Shown here piece by piece: positions 1-8,185 of a stretch of DNA of 25,836 nucleotides (positions within the stretch are counted from its first letter, which is position 1; every line of letters starts with the position of its first letter). The notes under the pieces are model-generated. The model ran no database searches. It was not told the origin of the DNA and saw nothing but the letters and a program-made list of their open reading frames with translations. Source of the stretch: DATKKK01 sp964354625 (GTDB lineage: Archaea; Thermoproteota; Bathyarchaeia; Bathyarchaeales; Bathycorpusculaceae); assembly GCA_964354625.1 (NCBI GenBank), contig CAYHAK010000018.1:1-25836 (forward strand), given 5' to 3'. The translations under genes and the position numbers were made by a program.

Positions 1-167
1 ACTCGCTAGTCACGTACCGGGAGGCAGAGCCGTTCACGACGAAGGTCAAGCATATGGATTTATCACAGGCGATAGAAGATCTGAAGCACGATCCAAAGGT
101 GCCGCCCGAAGAAGGTATCAAGAGGACCGTTGATTGGATGCGATCCTACTACAGGTTGGGGGAGTAG
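1..167 (+). CDS. C-terminal end of an NAD-dependent sugar epimerase/dehydratase (partial)
   Basis: Only the last 54 codons are inside the window, read from base 3 to the TAG at 165-167. The encoded tail, with a stretch reading KHDPKVPPEEGIKRTVDWM, matches the C-terminus of extended short-chain dehydrogenase/reductase (SDR) enzymes acting on nucleotide sugars, such as UDP-glucose 4-epimerase or dTDP-glucose 4,6-dehydratase. In that family this region lies after the substrate-binding helices and ends in a helix of the form EGI..T..W. The catalytic part is upstream, so the exact reaction cannot be named. The stop codon touches the ATG of the next SDR gene, so the two are almost certainly co-transcribed. 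Confidence 0.85.
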   Translation, partial: SLVTYREAEPFTTKVKHMDLSQAIEDLKHDPKVPPEEGIKRTVDWMRSYYRLGE

Positions 168-1166
168 ATGAAGGACGTTGATGAGGGCTACGTAGGAAAA
201 ACCGTGCTGGTAACGGGCGGCGCAGGAGCAATCGGCGGAAATCTCGTTCGCAGGTTGAACGATCTTGATACGGCGGAGATCATCATTATCGATAACCTCT
301 CATCATCGTACGAGTGGAACGTTCCTTCCGGGCCCAAGATCCAGTTCATTCGCGGCGACATCCTGGATGACGAGAATCTGAAGTTTGTGTTCAAGAATCG
401 GCCCGAGATCGTCTTTCACTTGGCCGCCCACTTTGCGAACCAGAATTCGATCGATAATCCCGAAACCGACCTCACGGTCAATGGAATGGGAACCCTCAAG
501 GTGCTTCAATTCGCCCATCTCACAGGAGTGTCGCGGTTTGTGTACGCGTCTTCGGGCTGCGGGGTTTATGGGCTGGAATCGGTCGTACCCTATAAAGAAG
601 CTGACGTCTCGATAAGCCTGTACACCCCCTATCAAGTGACGAAGCTCCTAGGGGAACTTTACACCAACTACTACCACAACCTTTATGGCCTCCCGATTGT
701 CAACACGCGATTTTTTAACGGTTACGGCCCCGGCGAAGTGCCCGGCAGATACCGCAACGTCATACCGAACTTCTTCTACTGGGCCATGACCGGAAAAGTT
801 TTGCCGATTACCGGCGACGGGACTGAAACGAGAGACTGGACGTACGTCGGTGACATCGTTAATGGTCTTGTGGCGGCAGGGGTGAAAGAAGAAGCGATCG
901 GTGAAGCCATCAACATTGGCTCGGGTAATGAAACGCGCGTCATTGACATGGCACACGAGGTCAACAGGCTCGCGGGCAACACGCAAGGGGTCATGCACGT
1001 GCAGCGAAGGAATTGGGACGCAAAAACGCACATCGTCGCGTCAATCGCCAAGGCGAAAAGGCTGCTTGGCTATCGACCACAAACCACATTTAGCGAGGGA
1101 CTAAAGCACGTCCACGCGTGGTTTGTCGAAAACTGGGGGGACGTCGAAAAGAGCGCTGAGTTCTGA
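168..1166 (+). CDS. NAD-dependent epimerase/dehydratase (extended SDR, nucleotide-sugar modifying)
   Basis: A 332-residue extended SDR enzyme of normal length. The N-terminal Rossmann fold carries the NAD-binding motif TGGAGAIGG (G17, G20 and G23) and Asp42 at the end of the second strand. The catalytic Ser/Thr region is YASSGCGVYG (126-135) and the active-site pair is Y155-x3-K159. GDGTETRDWTYVGDI (216-230) and the C-terminal KAKRLLGYRP (295-304) are typical of UDP-glucose 4-epimerase-like enzymes. It should supply a modified nucleotide sugar to the glycosyltransferases downstream; whether it is a 4-epimerase, 4,6-dehydratase or another SDR cannot be decided by eye. The ATG directly follows the stop of the preceding SDR gene, and a purine-rich GGGGGAG at 158-164 serves as ribosome-binding site, which suggests translational coupling. 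Confidence 0.93.
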   Translation: MKDVDEGYVGKTVLVTGGAGAIGGNLVRRLNDLDTAEIIIIDNLSSSYEWNVPSGPKIQFIRGDILDDENLKFVFKNRPEIVFHLAAHFANQNSIDNPETDLTVNGMGTLKVLQFAHLTGVSRFVYASSGCGVYGLESVVPYKEADVSISLYTPYQVTKLLGELYTNYYHNLYGLPIVNTRFFNGYGPGEVPGRYRNVIPNFFYWAMTGKVLPITGDGTETRDWTYVGDIVNGLVAAGVKEEAIGEAINIGSGNETRVIDMAHEVNRLAGNTQGVMHVQRRNWDAKTHIVASIAKAKRLLGYRPQTTFSEGLKHVHAWFVENWGDVEKSAEF

Positions 1167-1270
1167 ACAGTCAATCGTTTAAAGCCTCACAATGCGGTAT
1201 GATAGGCGTTCAGAACGTTGTGCTATTACATGGCGCGGGGCTGCGCGGATTGCGCTGCCGAGGAGAGATC

Positions 1271-1324
1271 GTGATCGAGCTTTCAAAAGCCGATAGTCAC
1301 CATCGAATACAATGGGGGGGTTGA
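1271..1324 (+). CDS. 17-codon mini-ORF with strong SD just ahead of a glycosyltransferase
   Basis: A GTG at 1271 is preceded by AGGAG (1261-1265) with 5 nt spacing, which is a good Shine-Dalgarno site. The frame runs 17 codons (MIELSKADSHHRIQWGG) to a TGA at 1322-1324, only 2 nt before the glycosyltransferase ATG at 1327. The geometry fits a leader ORF that couples translation to the next gene. It could equally be the leftover start of a lost gene. There is no homology argument for the peptide. Confidence 0.3.
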   Translation: MIELSKADSHHRIQWGG

Positions 1325-1326
1325 AG

Positions 1327-2580
1327 ATGAGAATCTTGCTGGTTCACGACAACGGGTGGACTAACAAGGGTCCGCACCAACACCACCACTTAATGGAGAA
1401 ACTATCTGCCAGAGGTCATCAAGTGGTTGTTATTGACTACGACCACCTGTGGCGGGTGAAAAATCCAAAGAGGTCTCCAAGAACAGCTCCAACTATTGAA
1501 CGATCGTACGGTGGACGATTTTATGCAAACGCTGAGATCACTTGTTTGAGCCCCCCGTTTATCAGAATACGTTACTTGGATTATCTCTCGCTAGCTGTAA
1601 CGTTTCGCTGGAAAATACGACAAACAATGCAACGCTTTAGACCTAATATTGTGGTAGGGTCCACTGGGGTGATCAGCCCCTACTGGGGCGCCACTTTGGC
1701 TGAAGCGATGCGCGTACCGTACGTAGACTATTGGCTTGATGCGATCGATAAGCTCGTGCCAGAGCCTTTTTTGAGGCCCTTAGCAAGATTGATTAAGCGC
1801 AGGACCGTTGAGAAATCGACTTTGGTGTTGACCCTCAGCGAACCCCTTAAAGAGTACGTCATCAAGCTGGGCGCCGACCCTTCAAAGACGCAAGTTTTGC
1901 CAGGAGGTGTAGATTTAGAAACATTCAACCCAGACCGGATTAGCTCTCAACGGATGCGAGAAAAGTACGGTTTCGCAAAAGATGATCTGGTGCTGTTTTT
2001 TATGGGTTGGATCTATAACTTTTCGGGATTGCAAGAAGCCGTGCACGAGCTAGCCCACTATCGAGAATTGCGCCCTGAGCTTAAGCTGCTGATCGTGGGT
2101 GAAGGAGATTTCTATCAAGCGCTGCAGGAGATCGTGCAGCGGAGTCCCGCAAAAGACAGCGTAGTGTTCACCGGAAAGGTCCCCTATTCTGACATTCCAG
2201 AACTGATAGCAGCAGCTGATATTGCCCTTCTGCCTGCTCATAACAACGAAATTATGAGAAATGCCATTCCCATAAAAATGTACGAGTACTTGGCTATGCG
2301 AAAGCCTACAATCTCCACCAAGCTTCCCGGAATCATGCGCGAATTTGGCAGCAACTGCGGTATTTTATATATCGACAAACCGGAAGATGCTGTAAAAGCG
2401 GCCTTGAGCTTGAGTAAGGCGGATATCCAAGGCCTCAAAATGCAAGCCAAGGAGTTCATTGAGGATTACGATTGGGACAAAATCACCGTTCGGTTTGAGG
2501 AAACGCTGGCATCGTTAGTTGAAAACAGCCGACAAGATGCCTCAAAAGCTATTCAAAAAGGTGTCGTGTCTTCGCTTTAA
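1327..2580 (+). CDS. Glycosyltransferase family 4 (GT-B fold)
   Basis: A 417-residue GT4-like enzyme that would transfer a sugar from a nucleotide donor to a growing surface glycan on the cytoplasmic side of the membrane. The N-terminal acceptor half opens with MRILLVHDNG and a His-rich loop (KGPHQHHHL). The linker GGVDLETFNP leads to the C-terminal donor-binding Rossmann half, where LLIVGEGDF, VVFTGKVPYSDIPEL and IPIKMYEYLAMRKPTIS are the family hallmarks; the Glu in YEYLA is the expected donor-ribose ligand. An ATG at 1312 is also in frame and would add MGGLK, but families of this type start at MRILL, so 1327 is preferred. The gene stands alone, 160 nt after the SDR gene and 262 nt before the methyltransferase. 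Confidence 0.92.
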   Translation: MRILLVHDNGWTNKGPHQHHHLMEKLSARGHQVVVIDYDHLWRVKNPKRSPRTAPTIERSYGGRFYANAEITCLSPPFIRIRYLDYLSLAVTFRWKIRQTMQRFRPNIVVGSTGVISPYWGATLAEAMRVPYVDYWLDAIDKLVPEPFLRPLARLIKRRTVEKSTLVLTLSEPLKEYVIKLGADPSKTQVLPGGVDLETFNPDRISSQRMREKYGFAKDDLVLFFMGWIYNFSGLQEAVHELAHYRELRPELKLLIVGEGDFYQALQEIVQRSPAKDSVVFTGKVPYSDIPELIAAADIALLPAHNNEIMRNAIPIKMYEYLAMRKPTISTKLPGIMREFGSNCGILYIDKPEDAVKAALSLSKADIQGLKMQAKEFIEDYDWDKITVRFEETLASLVENSRQDASKAIQKGVVSSL

Positions 2581-2618
2581 TAGGGAAAGAAACACTTATC
2601 CAAGGTTCCCTACGTTAA

Positions 2619-2780
2619 AGGAGGGCACATGGTAATCATCAAATTAGATTGCTTCGGCGCAGTGAAGGCATAAAGAGTGTGAGCGACCGATTCAGCTTGG
2701 GATCGCATGACAAACCGTTCGAAATGCTCTATGAAGAATGCGAAAATAGAAGCTCTAGCGACCTTGGCTTTGATGACTGA
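2619..2780 (+). pseudogene. Broken coding remnant, possibly the old 5' end of the next methyltransferase
   Basis: A perfect SD (AAAGGAGGG, 2617-2625) is followed at 2629 by an ATG whose frame closes after 14 codons at TAA 2671-2673. The alternative frame, open from 2619 to the TGA at 2778-2780, reads like protein, including SVSDRFSLGSHDKPFEMLYE and then ECENRSSSDLGFDD. So the initiation signal and the coding-like frame are out of register, as expected after a single indel. The next gene (2843) is a methyltransferase with a short N-terminus, and the acidic/aromatic FEMLYEEC stretch is compatible with a lost N-terminal extension of it. That link is inference; the open frame and the SD are seen directly. 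Confidence 0.4.
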
Positions 2781-2842
2781 GATCATCTTTCACATTAGAT
2801 GAGGCGACAAAATATGCGATGTAGTATGATTTTCAGCACAAT

Positions 2843-3514
2843 ATGTGGGACGAACTTCTTAACCTAGGAAAAGCCGTCGCCTTTGATACCCTTTCGCTGC
2901 TCGGACGTCATCCTGGTCGAACCATCGAGTACGGTTTTGCCGCTGATAACACGGACGTCACAACGCGCAATCTCTTAGACGTTGGCTCTGCCGGATCATT
3001 TTTTCCTTTGCAAATGGCTAAGCGTGGGTTTAAAGTAACGGCTGTAGACGTGAGGCCTTACAGTCAAACGCACGAGAACCTTAAGTTCATTCAAGCTGAC
3101 ATTACCAAGCTGCCTTTTCCGGCTGGGTTTTTTGACACAATTACCTGCATTTCCACGATCGAGCACCTTGGCTTGTCAGCGTATGGGGATCCGCGGCACG
3201 ATAACGCCGACGAATCAGCCATAATTGAATTCAAACGAGTGTTGGTGCCCCAAGGCAGACTAATAATAACAACGCCCTATAGCTCGAAATATCAGCTGTT
3301 AAAATGGAAAGATGCGTACGAGAGAATTTACAATCAAGATAAGATAGAAAGCCTATTTGCAAGCTGGAAAATAGTAAAAGAGCATTACTATGTCTGCCGA
3401 CGATGGCAAGATTGGGTTCGCCCAAGTAAAGCCGAAGCTAAGAAGCTTCATCGAGCGTATCCGAGAGCGAACCTATCTTGCTTTGTTTTAGAGAAACCAG
3501 AGCGCAGCCAGTAG
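2843..3514 (+). CDS. Class I SAM-dependent methyltransferase
   Basis: A 223-residue Rossmann-fold methyltransferase. SAM-binding motif I is LDVGSAGSF (45-53), the acidic end of strand 2 is VDVRPY (68-73), motif II is QADITKLPFP (84-93), and the post-motif CISTIEHLG (102-110) with FKRVLVPQGRLIITTPY (130-146) is typical of family 11-type enzymes. In a glycan locus it probably methylates a sugar hydroxyl or a lipid-linked intermediate; the substrate cannot be read from the sequence. Its stop is 9 nt from the next glycosyltransferase start, so those two are an operon. The upstream 220 nt hold a frame-broken coding remnant, and the enzyme may have lost an N-terminal extension, although the catalytic core is complete. 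There is no SD before the ATG. Confidence 0.9.
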   Translation: MWDELLNLGKAVAFDTLSLLGRHPGRTIEYGFAADNTDVTTRNLLDVGSAGSFFPLQMAKRGFKVTAVDVRPYSQTHENLKFIQADITKLPFPAGFFDTITCISTIEHLGLSAYGDPRHDNADESAIIEFKRVLVPQGRLIITTPYSSKYQLLKWKDAYERIYNQDKIESLFASWKIVKEHYYVCRRWQDWVRPSKAEAKKLHRAYPRANLSCFVLEKPERSQ

Positions 3515-3523
3515 AAAGAAAAC

Positions 3524-4684
3524 ATGAAAATACTGCAGGTCATAGCCTACTTTTCCTATATGTACGGCGGCACGGTGCGAGTGGTTTGCGACCTCTCGCG
3601 AGAACTTGCTAAGAACGGGCACGAGCTGACGATCTATACTACGGATGAGGGTCCAGGACACCGTATAATGGAAAGGGAGAAGATCGACTTAGATGGCGTT
3701 GCTGACATCCACTACTTCAGATGCAGCAACAATTGGCTCGCCCACAGAATGAGGTTGCATTTCTCGCACCAAATGCGGCTTGCAATCAAGAATAATTTGG
3801 ACGATTTCGATGTTTTGCACTTACACGAAATCAGGACAATTCCGAATGCGTACATATGGTATTACGCGGGAAAGCGCGGCGTGCCTTACGTATTAGAACC
3901 CGACAATCAGATGCCATACGTCCTCGGAAATACGGCCTTAAAGCGGACATATGATAGAATTATCGGGATGCGAACGCTTAGAGACGCGGCTTCAGTCATT
4001 GCTATCTCTAAAGGGGAAAAAGACTACATCAACAGTATTGCCCCCCACAAATCTCCCTTCCTTATTTACAGCGGAATGGATCTTAAGCAATTTAAGAACC
4101 TCCCGCCGTACGGGGCGTTTCGCGACAGACTCGGAACAGATGGTACTCTGATCCTATACTTTGGCCGTCTCAACGTTTCGAAAGGAATACAGTATCTTGT
4201 TGCCGCCTTCGCTCGTCTTCACAGGGATCTCTCCGATACTACACTCGTGATCGCCGGTCATGACGACGGTTACCGCCGTGCTTTAGAAAACATCGTCGAA
4301 AAACAGAAACTGAAAGACAGTGTGATCTTCACTGGCTTTGTCCATGAGGAACAGAAGTTATCTGTTCTCACTGACGCGGACCTTTTTGTGCATCCCGTTA
4401 AGTTCATGGGAGGTGTTGGGATAGCGCCGTTGGAAGCTATCATGTGCGACACTCCTGTCATTGTCACTCCCGAGTGCGGCGAAGTCATTGAGAAGGCGCG
4501 ATGCGGCTACTTCGTCAGCTATGGGGACGTTGAAGATCTACACCAGAAGATGGCTTACGCGATTTCAAACGTTGAAGAGAACACGGCCATGATAAGACGG
4601 GGAAAGGACTATATCAAAACGCACCTAGGGTGGGATAATGTGGCTCGTCAAGTGGAACGAGTGTATGTTGATTGCTCGAAATAG
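3524..4684 (+). CDS. Glycosyltransferase family 4 (GT-B fold)
   Basis: A 386-residue GT4 enzyme of standard length and organisation. The N-terminal half starts MKILQVIAYFSYMYGGTVRV, the classic start with a glycine-rich acceptor loop. IAISKGEKDYI (159-169) and YSGMDLKQF (182-190) mark the linker, and LYFGRLNVSKGIQYLV (211-226) is the conserved strand with the phosphate-binding Arg and Lys. The C-terminal motif GGVGIAPLEAIMCDTPVIV (296-314) corresponds to the EX7E element; its second Glu (E304) is kept but the first is replaced by a Met/Gly stretch, which is tolerated in some members. It follows the methyltransferase by 9 nt and precedes another GT4 by 12 nt, so the three genes form one transcription unit. 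Confidence 0.94.
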   Translation: MKILQVIAYFSYMYGGTVRVVCDLSRELAKNGHELTIYTTDEGPGHRIMEREKIDLDGVADIHYFRCSNNWLAHRMRLHFSHQMRLAIKNNLDDFDVLHLHEIRTIPNAYIWYYAGKRGVPYVLEPDNQMPYVLGNTALKRTYDRIIGMRTLRDAASVIAISKGEKDYINSIAPHKSPFLIYSGMDLKQFKNLPPYGAFRDRLGTDGTLILYFGRLNVSKGIQYLVAAFARLHRDLSDTTLVIAGHDDGYRRALENIVEKQKLKDSVIFTGFVHEEQKLSVLTDADLFVHPVKFMGGVGIAPLEAIMCDTPVIVTPECGEVIEKARCGYFVSYGDVEDLHQKMAYAISNVEENTAMIRRGKDYIKTHLGWDNVARQVERVYVDCSK

Positions 4685-4696
4685 TTCACCAGTCTC

Positions 4697-5890
4697 ATGA
4701 ATGTTCTTTCAGTACCCTGCACGTTTGGGTTGTGTTCGCCGAAACACGGCGGACAGCATAGATTCCTCAAGTTAGTCAAAGAGCTCACAGCTCGGGGGAA
4801 TCACGTAACCGTACTGGAGCAACGGAGCGTAACGACCCCACATGACGCGGCAATCGCCACGGTTTATACTTACGCTGATCACAAGGTTTTTGGCCGACGA
4901 TTAAGTTTTTTTCGAGACGTGGACCCTTTCTTTATTTCCGCACTGGCCAAGGTGTTGCGCGATAGGAATATCCAAGTAGCCGAGTTTACATACCCGAGCG
5001 GGATGTTCGCCTTCAAATTGCTCGCCCGCGCGATGAATCGCGAAATAAAAACAGTATATGCGCCCCATGATGTTCAGTCGGATTTTATTTCGAGCTGTTT
5101 CGTCGGGAATCCGATTCATTCGGAGCTAGAACATATTCTGATTCCACCGTACATTCGACTGCTCGAGCGTATCGTATGCAAACACCTAGCAGAGCATGTT
5201 ACCGCTGTAAGTGCCAAAGACAAAAGCACGCTCGTAAATAAATACAAGCTTGAATCAACACGAGTAACTGTTGTTCCCTCAGGAGCTAGGCTTCGTGAAG
5301 AACAGATTCTGGCACCGAGATCCGGCATTAAGAAACGATACGGTCTTGACCCGGGCAACGTAGTCGTCATCTTTCACGGCTCGTACACGCATCCTCCAAA
5401 CCGAGACGCCTTTGACCGGATTACTGCCTTTGTGGCCCCACAATTTGAGACTATAGACAAGCGAGTTGTGTTTGTTTTGGCAGGCACGGATGCGCCCGTT
5501 TGGGCCCGCCCAAATATAAAAATGATCGGACAGGTGGACAACTTAGGAGACTTATTTGCCATAGCTGACATAGCAGTCGTTCCGCTGAAATACGGCCAAG
5601 GGACCAAGCTAAAGGTACTTGACTACTTAGGTGCCGGACTCGCGATCGTGACGACAACACAAGGCGTCGAAGGTCTCGACATCGAAGACGGCAAGCACGC
5701 GATCATTGTTCGTCAAGTAGATGGTGAGTTCGTCGGTGCAATCAAGCATCTTGTAGATGATGTCGAGACCCGAAGAAGACTGGGCTCAAACGCTCGACAA
5801 TTGGCGGAGGAGAAGTATAGCTGGCACTCGATAGGAGATACGTTGGATAGTTTATATCGCCGACTGGCGGGAGACGCTGCCCATGGATGA
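4697..5890 (+). CDS. Glycosyltransferase family 4 (GT-B fold)
   Basis: A 397-residue GT4-type enzyme. The N-terminal domain carries GLCSPKHGGQHRFLKLVKEL (11-30), the acceptor-side glycine loop and helix. The donor domain has VIFHGSYTHPPNRDAF (224-239) and the diagnostic GQGTKLKVLDYLGAGLAIV (300-318) followed by TTTQGVEGL. Here an Asp (D309) takes the place of the Glu usual in the K-x-x-E-Y element, a conservative change. The start ATG is 12 nt beyond the previous stop and has no SD, so translation probably depends on the upstream gene. It is the last gene of the 2843-5890 unit; no clear hairpin terminator follows. Confidence 0.93.
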   Translation: MNVLSVPCTFGLCSPKHGGQHRFLKLVKELTARGNHVTVLEQRSVTTPHDAAIATVYTYADHKVFGRRLSFFRDVDPFFISALAKVLRDRNIQVAEFTYPSGMFAFKLLARAMNREIKTVYAPHDVQSDFISSCFVGNPIHSELEHILIPPYIRLLERIVCKHLAEHVTAVSAKDKSTLVNKYKLESTRVTVVPSGARLREEQILAPRSGIKKRYGLDPGNVVVIFHGSYTHPPNRDAFDRITAFVAPQFETIDKRVVFVLAGTDAPVWARPNIKMIGQVDNLGDLFAIADIAVVPLKYGQGTKLKVLDYLGAGLAIVTTTQGVEGLDIEDGKHAIIVRQVDGEFVGAIKHLVDDVETRRRLGSNARQLAEEKYSWHSIGDTLDSLYRRLAGDAAHG

Positions 5891-6245
5891 CCGCTTTCAG
5901 AAAGCCGATGGCGACTAAGATGTGCTATGCATGACACATTTCGAATGAACTATTGGGAAATGGGATTCCGATCGCTCCGATTGTAGAAACTAGGCAACGT
6001 TCATACTCTTGAATTCGCTTGGGCTCATATCGCTGTGCTAAGGTCAGTCGGGTTCGTACTAAGTGGCGTGAAGAGTGAGTGTGAGCTTTGGAACCGGAGA
6101 CCTCATCTCGACTGAACACGCCTAAACTGGGGGTTTAACTGGGCATTTTTTATAAACTAACTCAATTTGTTAGCGAAAAGCGTAAACCCAGGATGCAGAA
6201 AGGGCGAAATCGTCGGGGATATGTTTGCCAATCGCCGACATGGTA
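5891..6245 (+). other. Gap without a confident gene
   Basis: This stretch separates a + strand operon end from - strand genes. The only regular structures are a T6 run at 6146-6151 and a small hairpin (CTAAC/GTTAG, 6157-6161 with 6169-6173, 7-nt loop), either of which might help end transcription. Short open frames on both strands look random. I see no RNA gene or mobile element. Confidence 0.5.
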
Positions 6246-6548
6246 TTAAGACCAACTGCTCGATAGAGGGTGGTCCCTTAAACCAACAAGTTCTAAGTCG
6301 TCTGCCAGTTTTTTTGGTTGAAAAGGAATTCGGAATCTCGCCATTATATGGATTTCTATACTAAAAGATGGCTTTTTGGGTTTTTTCCGCTCTGCATACA
6401 TATGTTTCAACCGCTTTAACGATTCCCTTTCCAAACGTGCCTCAAAGAATAGGGAGGATATCCGAGCCCTCAAAGCAGCGTCAAAAAGAATGTCACTTAA
6501 TCGCGATACGTCCCGCGCGTGCTCGTCGTTTGCAAGAGATAAATTCAT
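6246..6548 (-). CDS. Small hypothetical protein, doubtful
   Basis: A 100-codon ORF starting at an ATG (6548) located 55 nt beyond the stop of the GT2 gene on the same strand. The first half is charged and amphipathic (for example RLSDILFDAALRARISSLFF), the middle is very basic (AERKKPKKP), and there is no signal peptide or membrane segment. In its favour, a TATA-like box (6577-6588) lies 29-40 nt upstream of the ATG, a spacing expected for a leaderless or short-leader archaeal gene. Against it, the other strand is also open over part of this region and I recognise no family. Confidence 0.3.
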   Translation of the reverse strand: MNLSLANDEHARDVSRLSDILFDAALRARISSLFFEARLERESLKRLKHMYAERKKPKKPSFSIEIHIMARFRIPFQPKKLADDLELVGLRDHPLSSSWS

Positions 6549-6576
6549 AGTAACAGCAAAACGCGAGCCGTGTAAC

Positions 6577-6588
6577 TATATTATAATT
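6577..6588 (-). promoter_or_regulatory. Possible archaeal TATA box
   Basis: On the - strand the sequence reads AATTATAATATA, centred about 34 nt upstream of the ATG at 6548. Archaeal TATA boxes sit near -26 from the transcription start, which would give a leader of a few nucleotides. The region is A/T-rich, so chance occurrence is possible. Confidence 0.3.
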
Positions 6589-6602
6589 TTCACTTAATTT
6601 GC

Positions 6603-7487
6603 TCATAGGTGCCCTTGTAACCCATCACGAACGCCCCTACACATTCCTTTGAATCCTCCTAAATTTTTGTTACGCTTAAGGCTGATTAAACTGCGGAACC
6701 AAAAATGGTATGAAAAAAAGTACAGCATAAATGAAATGAGCTGCTTTTTAGAAGCATATTCTTTGAGAAACCAGAACTGGTTCCTCGTGTCATAGTATTC
6801 AAAAAAGCCGCTTATTTTTTTTGACGTATAGAACTGCTTGTGCCATACTCGCGCGGCTGAAACGCATACTACCCTATATCCTGCTTTTTTCATGCGTAAG
6901 CAGAGATCGGTGTCTTCCCAGTATGCAAAGTAACGTTTGTTGAACAATCCGATGCTCTGTAGCGTGCTAGGATCTGCAAGGAAAAAACTAACGTAATCAA
7001 CATCTCTTATGTTCGGTACGGGAGCTTCGGCGTCCCCTGCGTGTGTTTGGACTATTTTACCTTTTGCCCAATCAATGTTGGCCCCCGCATCTTCTATTCT
7101 GGCACGATCTTCCATAGAATAAAGTACTGCCCCAGCAATTCCTATAGCGCGGTCTTGTTCTAGGGCTCTGAGTAACTCGCGCAATATATTTCGGTCTACA
7201 ATACAGTCGTTGTTTAATGTGAAGATGTAATCTGCACCTCTCTGCAACGCAGCTTTAATCCCAATATTCTGTCCTTCAGCGACCCCTTCATTAATCTTAT
7301 TCATTATTAAGTGTATATCAGGAAATGTCTCCTTTAAAAATGCCTGAGAGCCATCCGATGAGTTATTATCCACCACGACAACGTCCCAGTTTGGATAGTC
7401 TATACGTTGTATTGAGTAAAGACAGTCTCGTAATACTTCCTTTCCGTTCATATTGAGAATTATGATGCTTATTTTAGGGTAGCGCAT
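6603..7487 (-). CDS. Glycosyltransferase family 2 (GT-A fold), rhamnosyltransferase-like
   Basis: A 294-residue GT2 enzyme, the only GT-A fold transferase in the window. ISIIILNMNG (6-15) and VVVVDNNSSDGS (36-47) form the nucleotide-binding start, FTLNNDCIVD (89-98) carries the DXD-type metal site as NND, and YFAYWEDTDLCLRMKKAGY (186-204) is the conserved acceptor/catalytic segment with ED at 191-192. VWHKQF supplies the conserved His near residue 216. Enzymes of this subgroup often add rhamnose or another deoxysugar to polysaccharide; the donor here is unknown. A C-terminal hydrophobic, aromatic-rich segment (about 252-270) may associate with the membrane. A CATATAC element about 30 nt upstream of the ATG (7513-7519) could be the TATA box of a leaderless transcript. 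No SD is seen. Confidence 0.93.
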   Translation of the reverse strand: MRYPKISIIILNMNGKEVLRDCLYSIQRIDYPNWDVVVVDNNSSDGSQAFLKETFPDIHLIMNKINEGVAEGQNIGIKAALQRGADYIFTLNNDCIVDRNILRELLRALEQDRAIGIAGAVLYSMEDRARIEDAGANIDWAKGKIVQTHAGDAEAPVPNIRDVDYVSFFLADPSTLQSIGLFNKRYFAYWEDTDLCLRMKKAGYRVVCVSAARVWHKQFYTSKKISGFFEYYDTRNQFWFLKEYASKKQLISFMLYFFSYHFWFRSLISLKRNKNLGGFKGMCRGVRDGLQGHL

Positions 7488-8104
7488 AGTTTATGAGATA
7501 TACCAGTTGTGCGTATATGGGTTTTAGGATTGAACGGTCCGTCTGCAATTGCAATCTTATATGTCCCACGTTCTTCTGCGTTTTGCATGAAATGGGGGCG
7601 TTTTTTCGGCGGATCTGGGCGGGACTGTCCCATCATTTGCGCTAAAAGAAGTCCTCAATCGTTTTTTCTTGATTTGTTGTTTTGTGAACTAGTTTCCTTC
7701 TGCTCTTAACGACTTGAGTCGTCGCTCCATCCGCCGTGGCCGTGCGTTCTTTGTGATTGTGCTAGGGTTGAAAGAAATAGATCACTCTCGCTAGGGAATC
7801 CGACGGGGAACGAATGGTTACGGGTTGGCTAAATGGGTCGAGAATGAATGGGAAAGCAGAGGGCCAGAAGCAAACTCGACCCTCAAATAGGACAACCTTG
7901 CAGCGCTATCAACGGTTTTTAGCCACCGCAGTTGTCGCTCTTCTCCATAATTTGTTTACTTTAATCTAGGAAGAGGAGATCATATGCAAGCCTCGATAAG
8001 AATCTAGCCAAAGTGAGTCTTTAACTGTGTGCTGTCAATGGCAAGATTGATCTAGCAACAACGTCTACAATTTCGTGGTTCTGAATAAGAACACTCGAGA
8101 AATC
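7488..8104 (+). other. Divergent intergenic region with coding-like debris
   Basis: This region lies between the divergently oriented GT2 and DUF2206-like genes, so it must contain the promoters of both. The frame from 7795 to the TAG at 7876-7878 reads like the C-terminus of a protein (GLAKWVENEWESRGPEANST) but has no start. A strong SD with a 7-codon ORF lies at 7973-8007. No complete gene, RNA or transposon end is visible. Decayed former genes are a plausible explanation. Confidence 0.4.
7984..8007 (+). CDS. 7-codon mini-ORF behind a strong SD
   Basis: AAGAGGAGAT (7971-7980) is followed 5 nt after GGAG by ATG at 7984, and the frame ends at TAG after MQASIRI. The SD is much better than that of most full-length genes in this window. 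It may be the surviving start of a deleted gene or a minimal leader ORF. The peptide itself is unlikely to have a function. Confidence 0.2.
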   Translation: MQASIRI

Positions 8105-8185
8105 ATGTCCGTAACAAGGGTAAAGAAGCGCAAACCTGAGCAAACTAGCCTGCACCACTCATCAGCTGAGATACAATGCAAATAA
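8105..8185 (+). CDS. 26-codon basic ORF overlapping the next gene start
   Basis: An ATG-initiated frame (MSVTRVKKRKPEQTSLHHSS, then AEIQCK) ends at TAA 8183-8185, overlapping the first codons of the DUF2206-like gene at 8176 by 10 nt. No good SD precedes it. Overlap of a short upstream ORF with a gene lacking an SD could couple translation of the membrane protein, but a chance frame is equally possible. Confidence 0.2.
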   Translation: MSVTRVKKRKPEQTSLHHSSAEIQCK

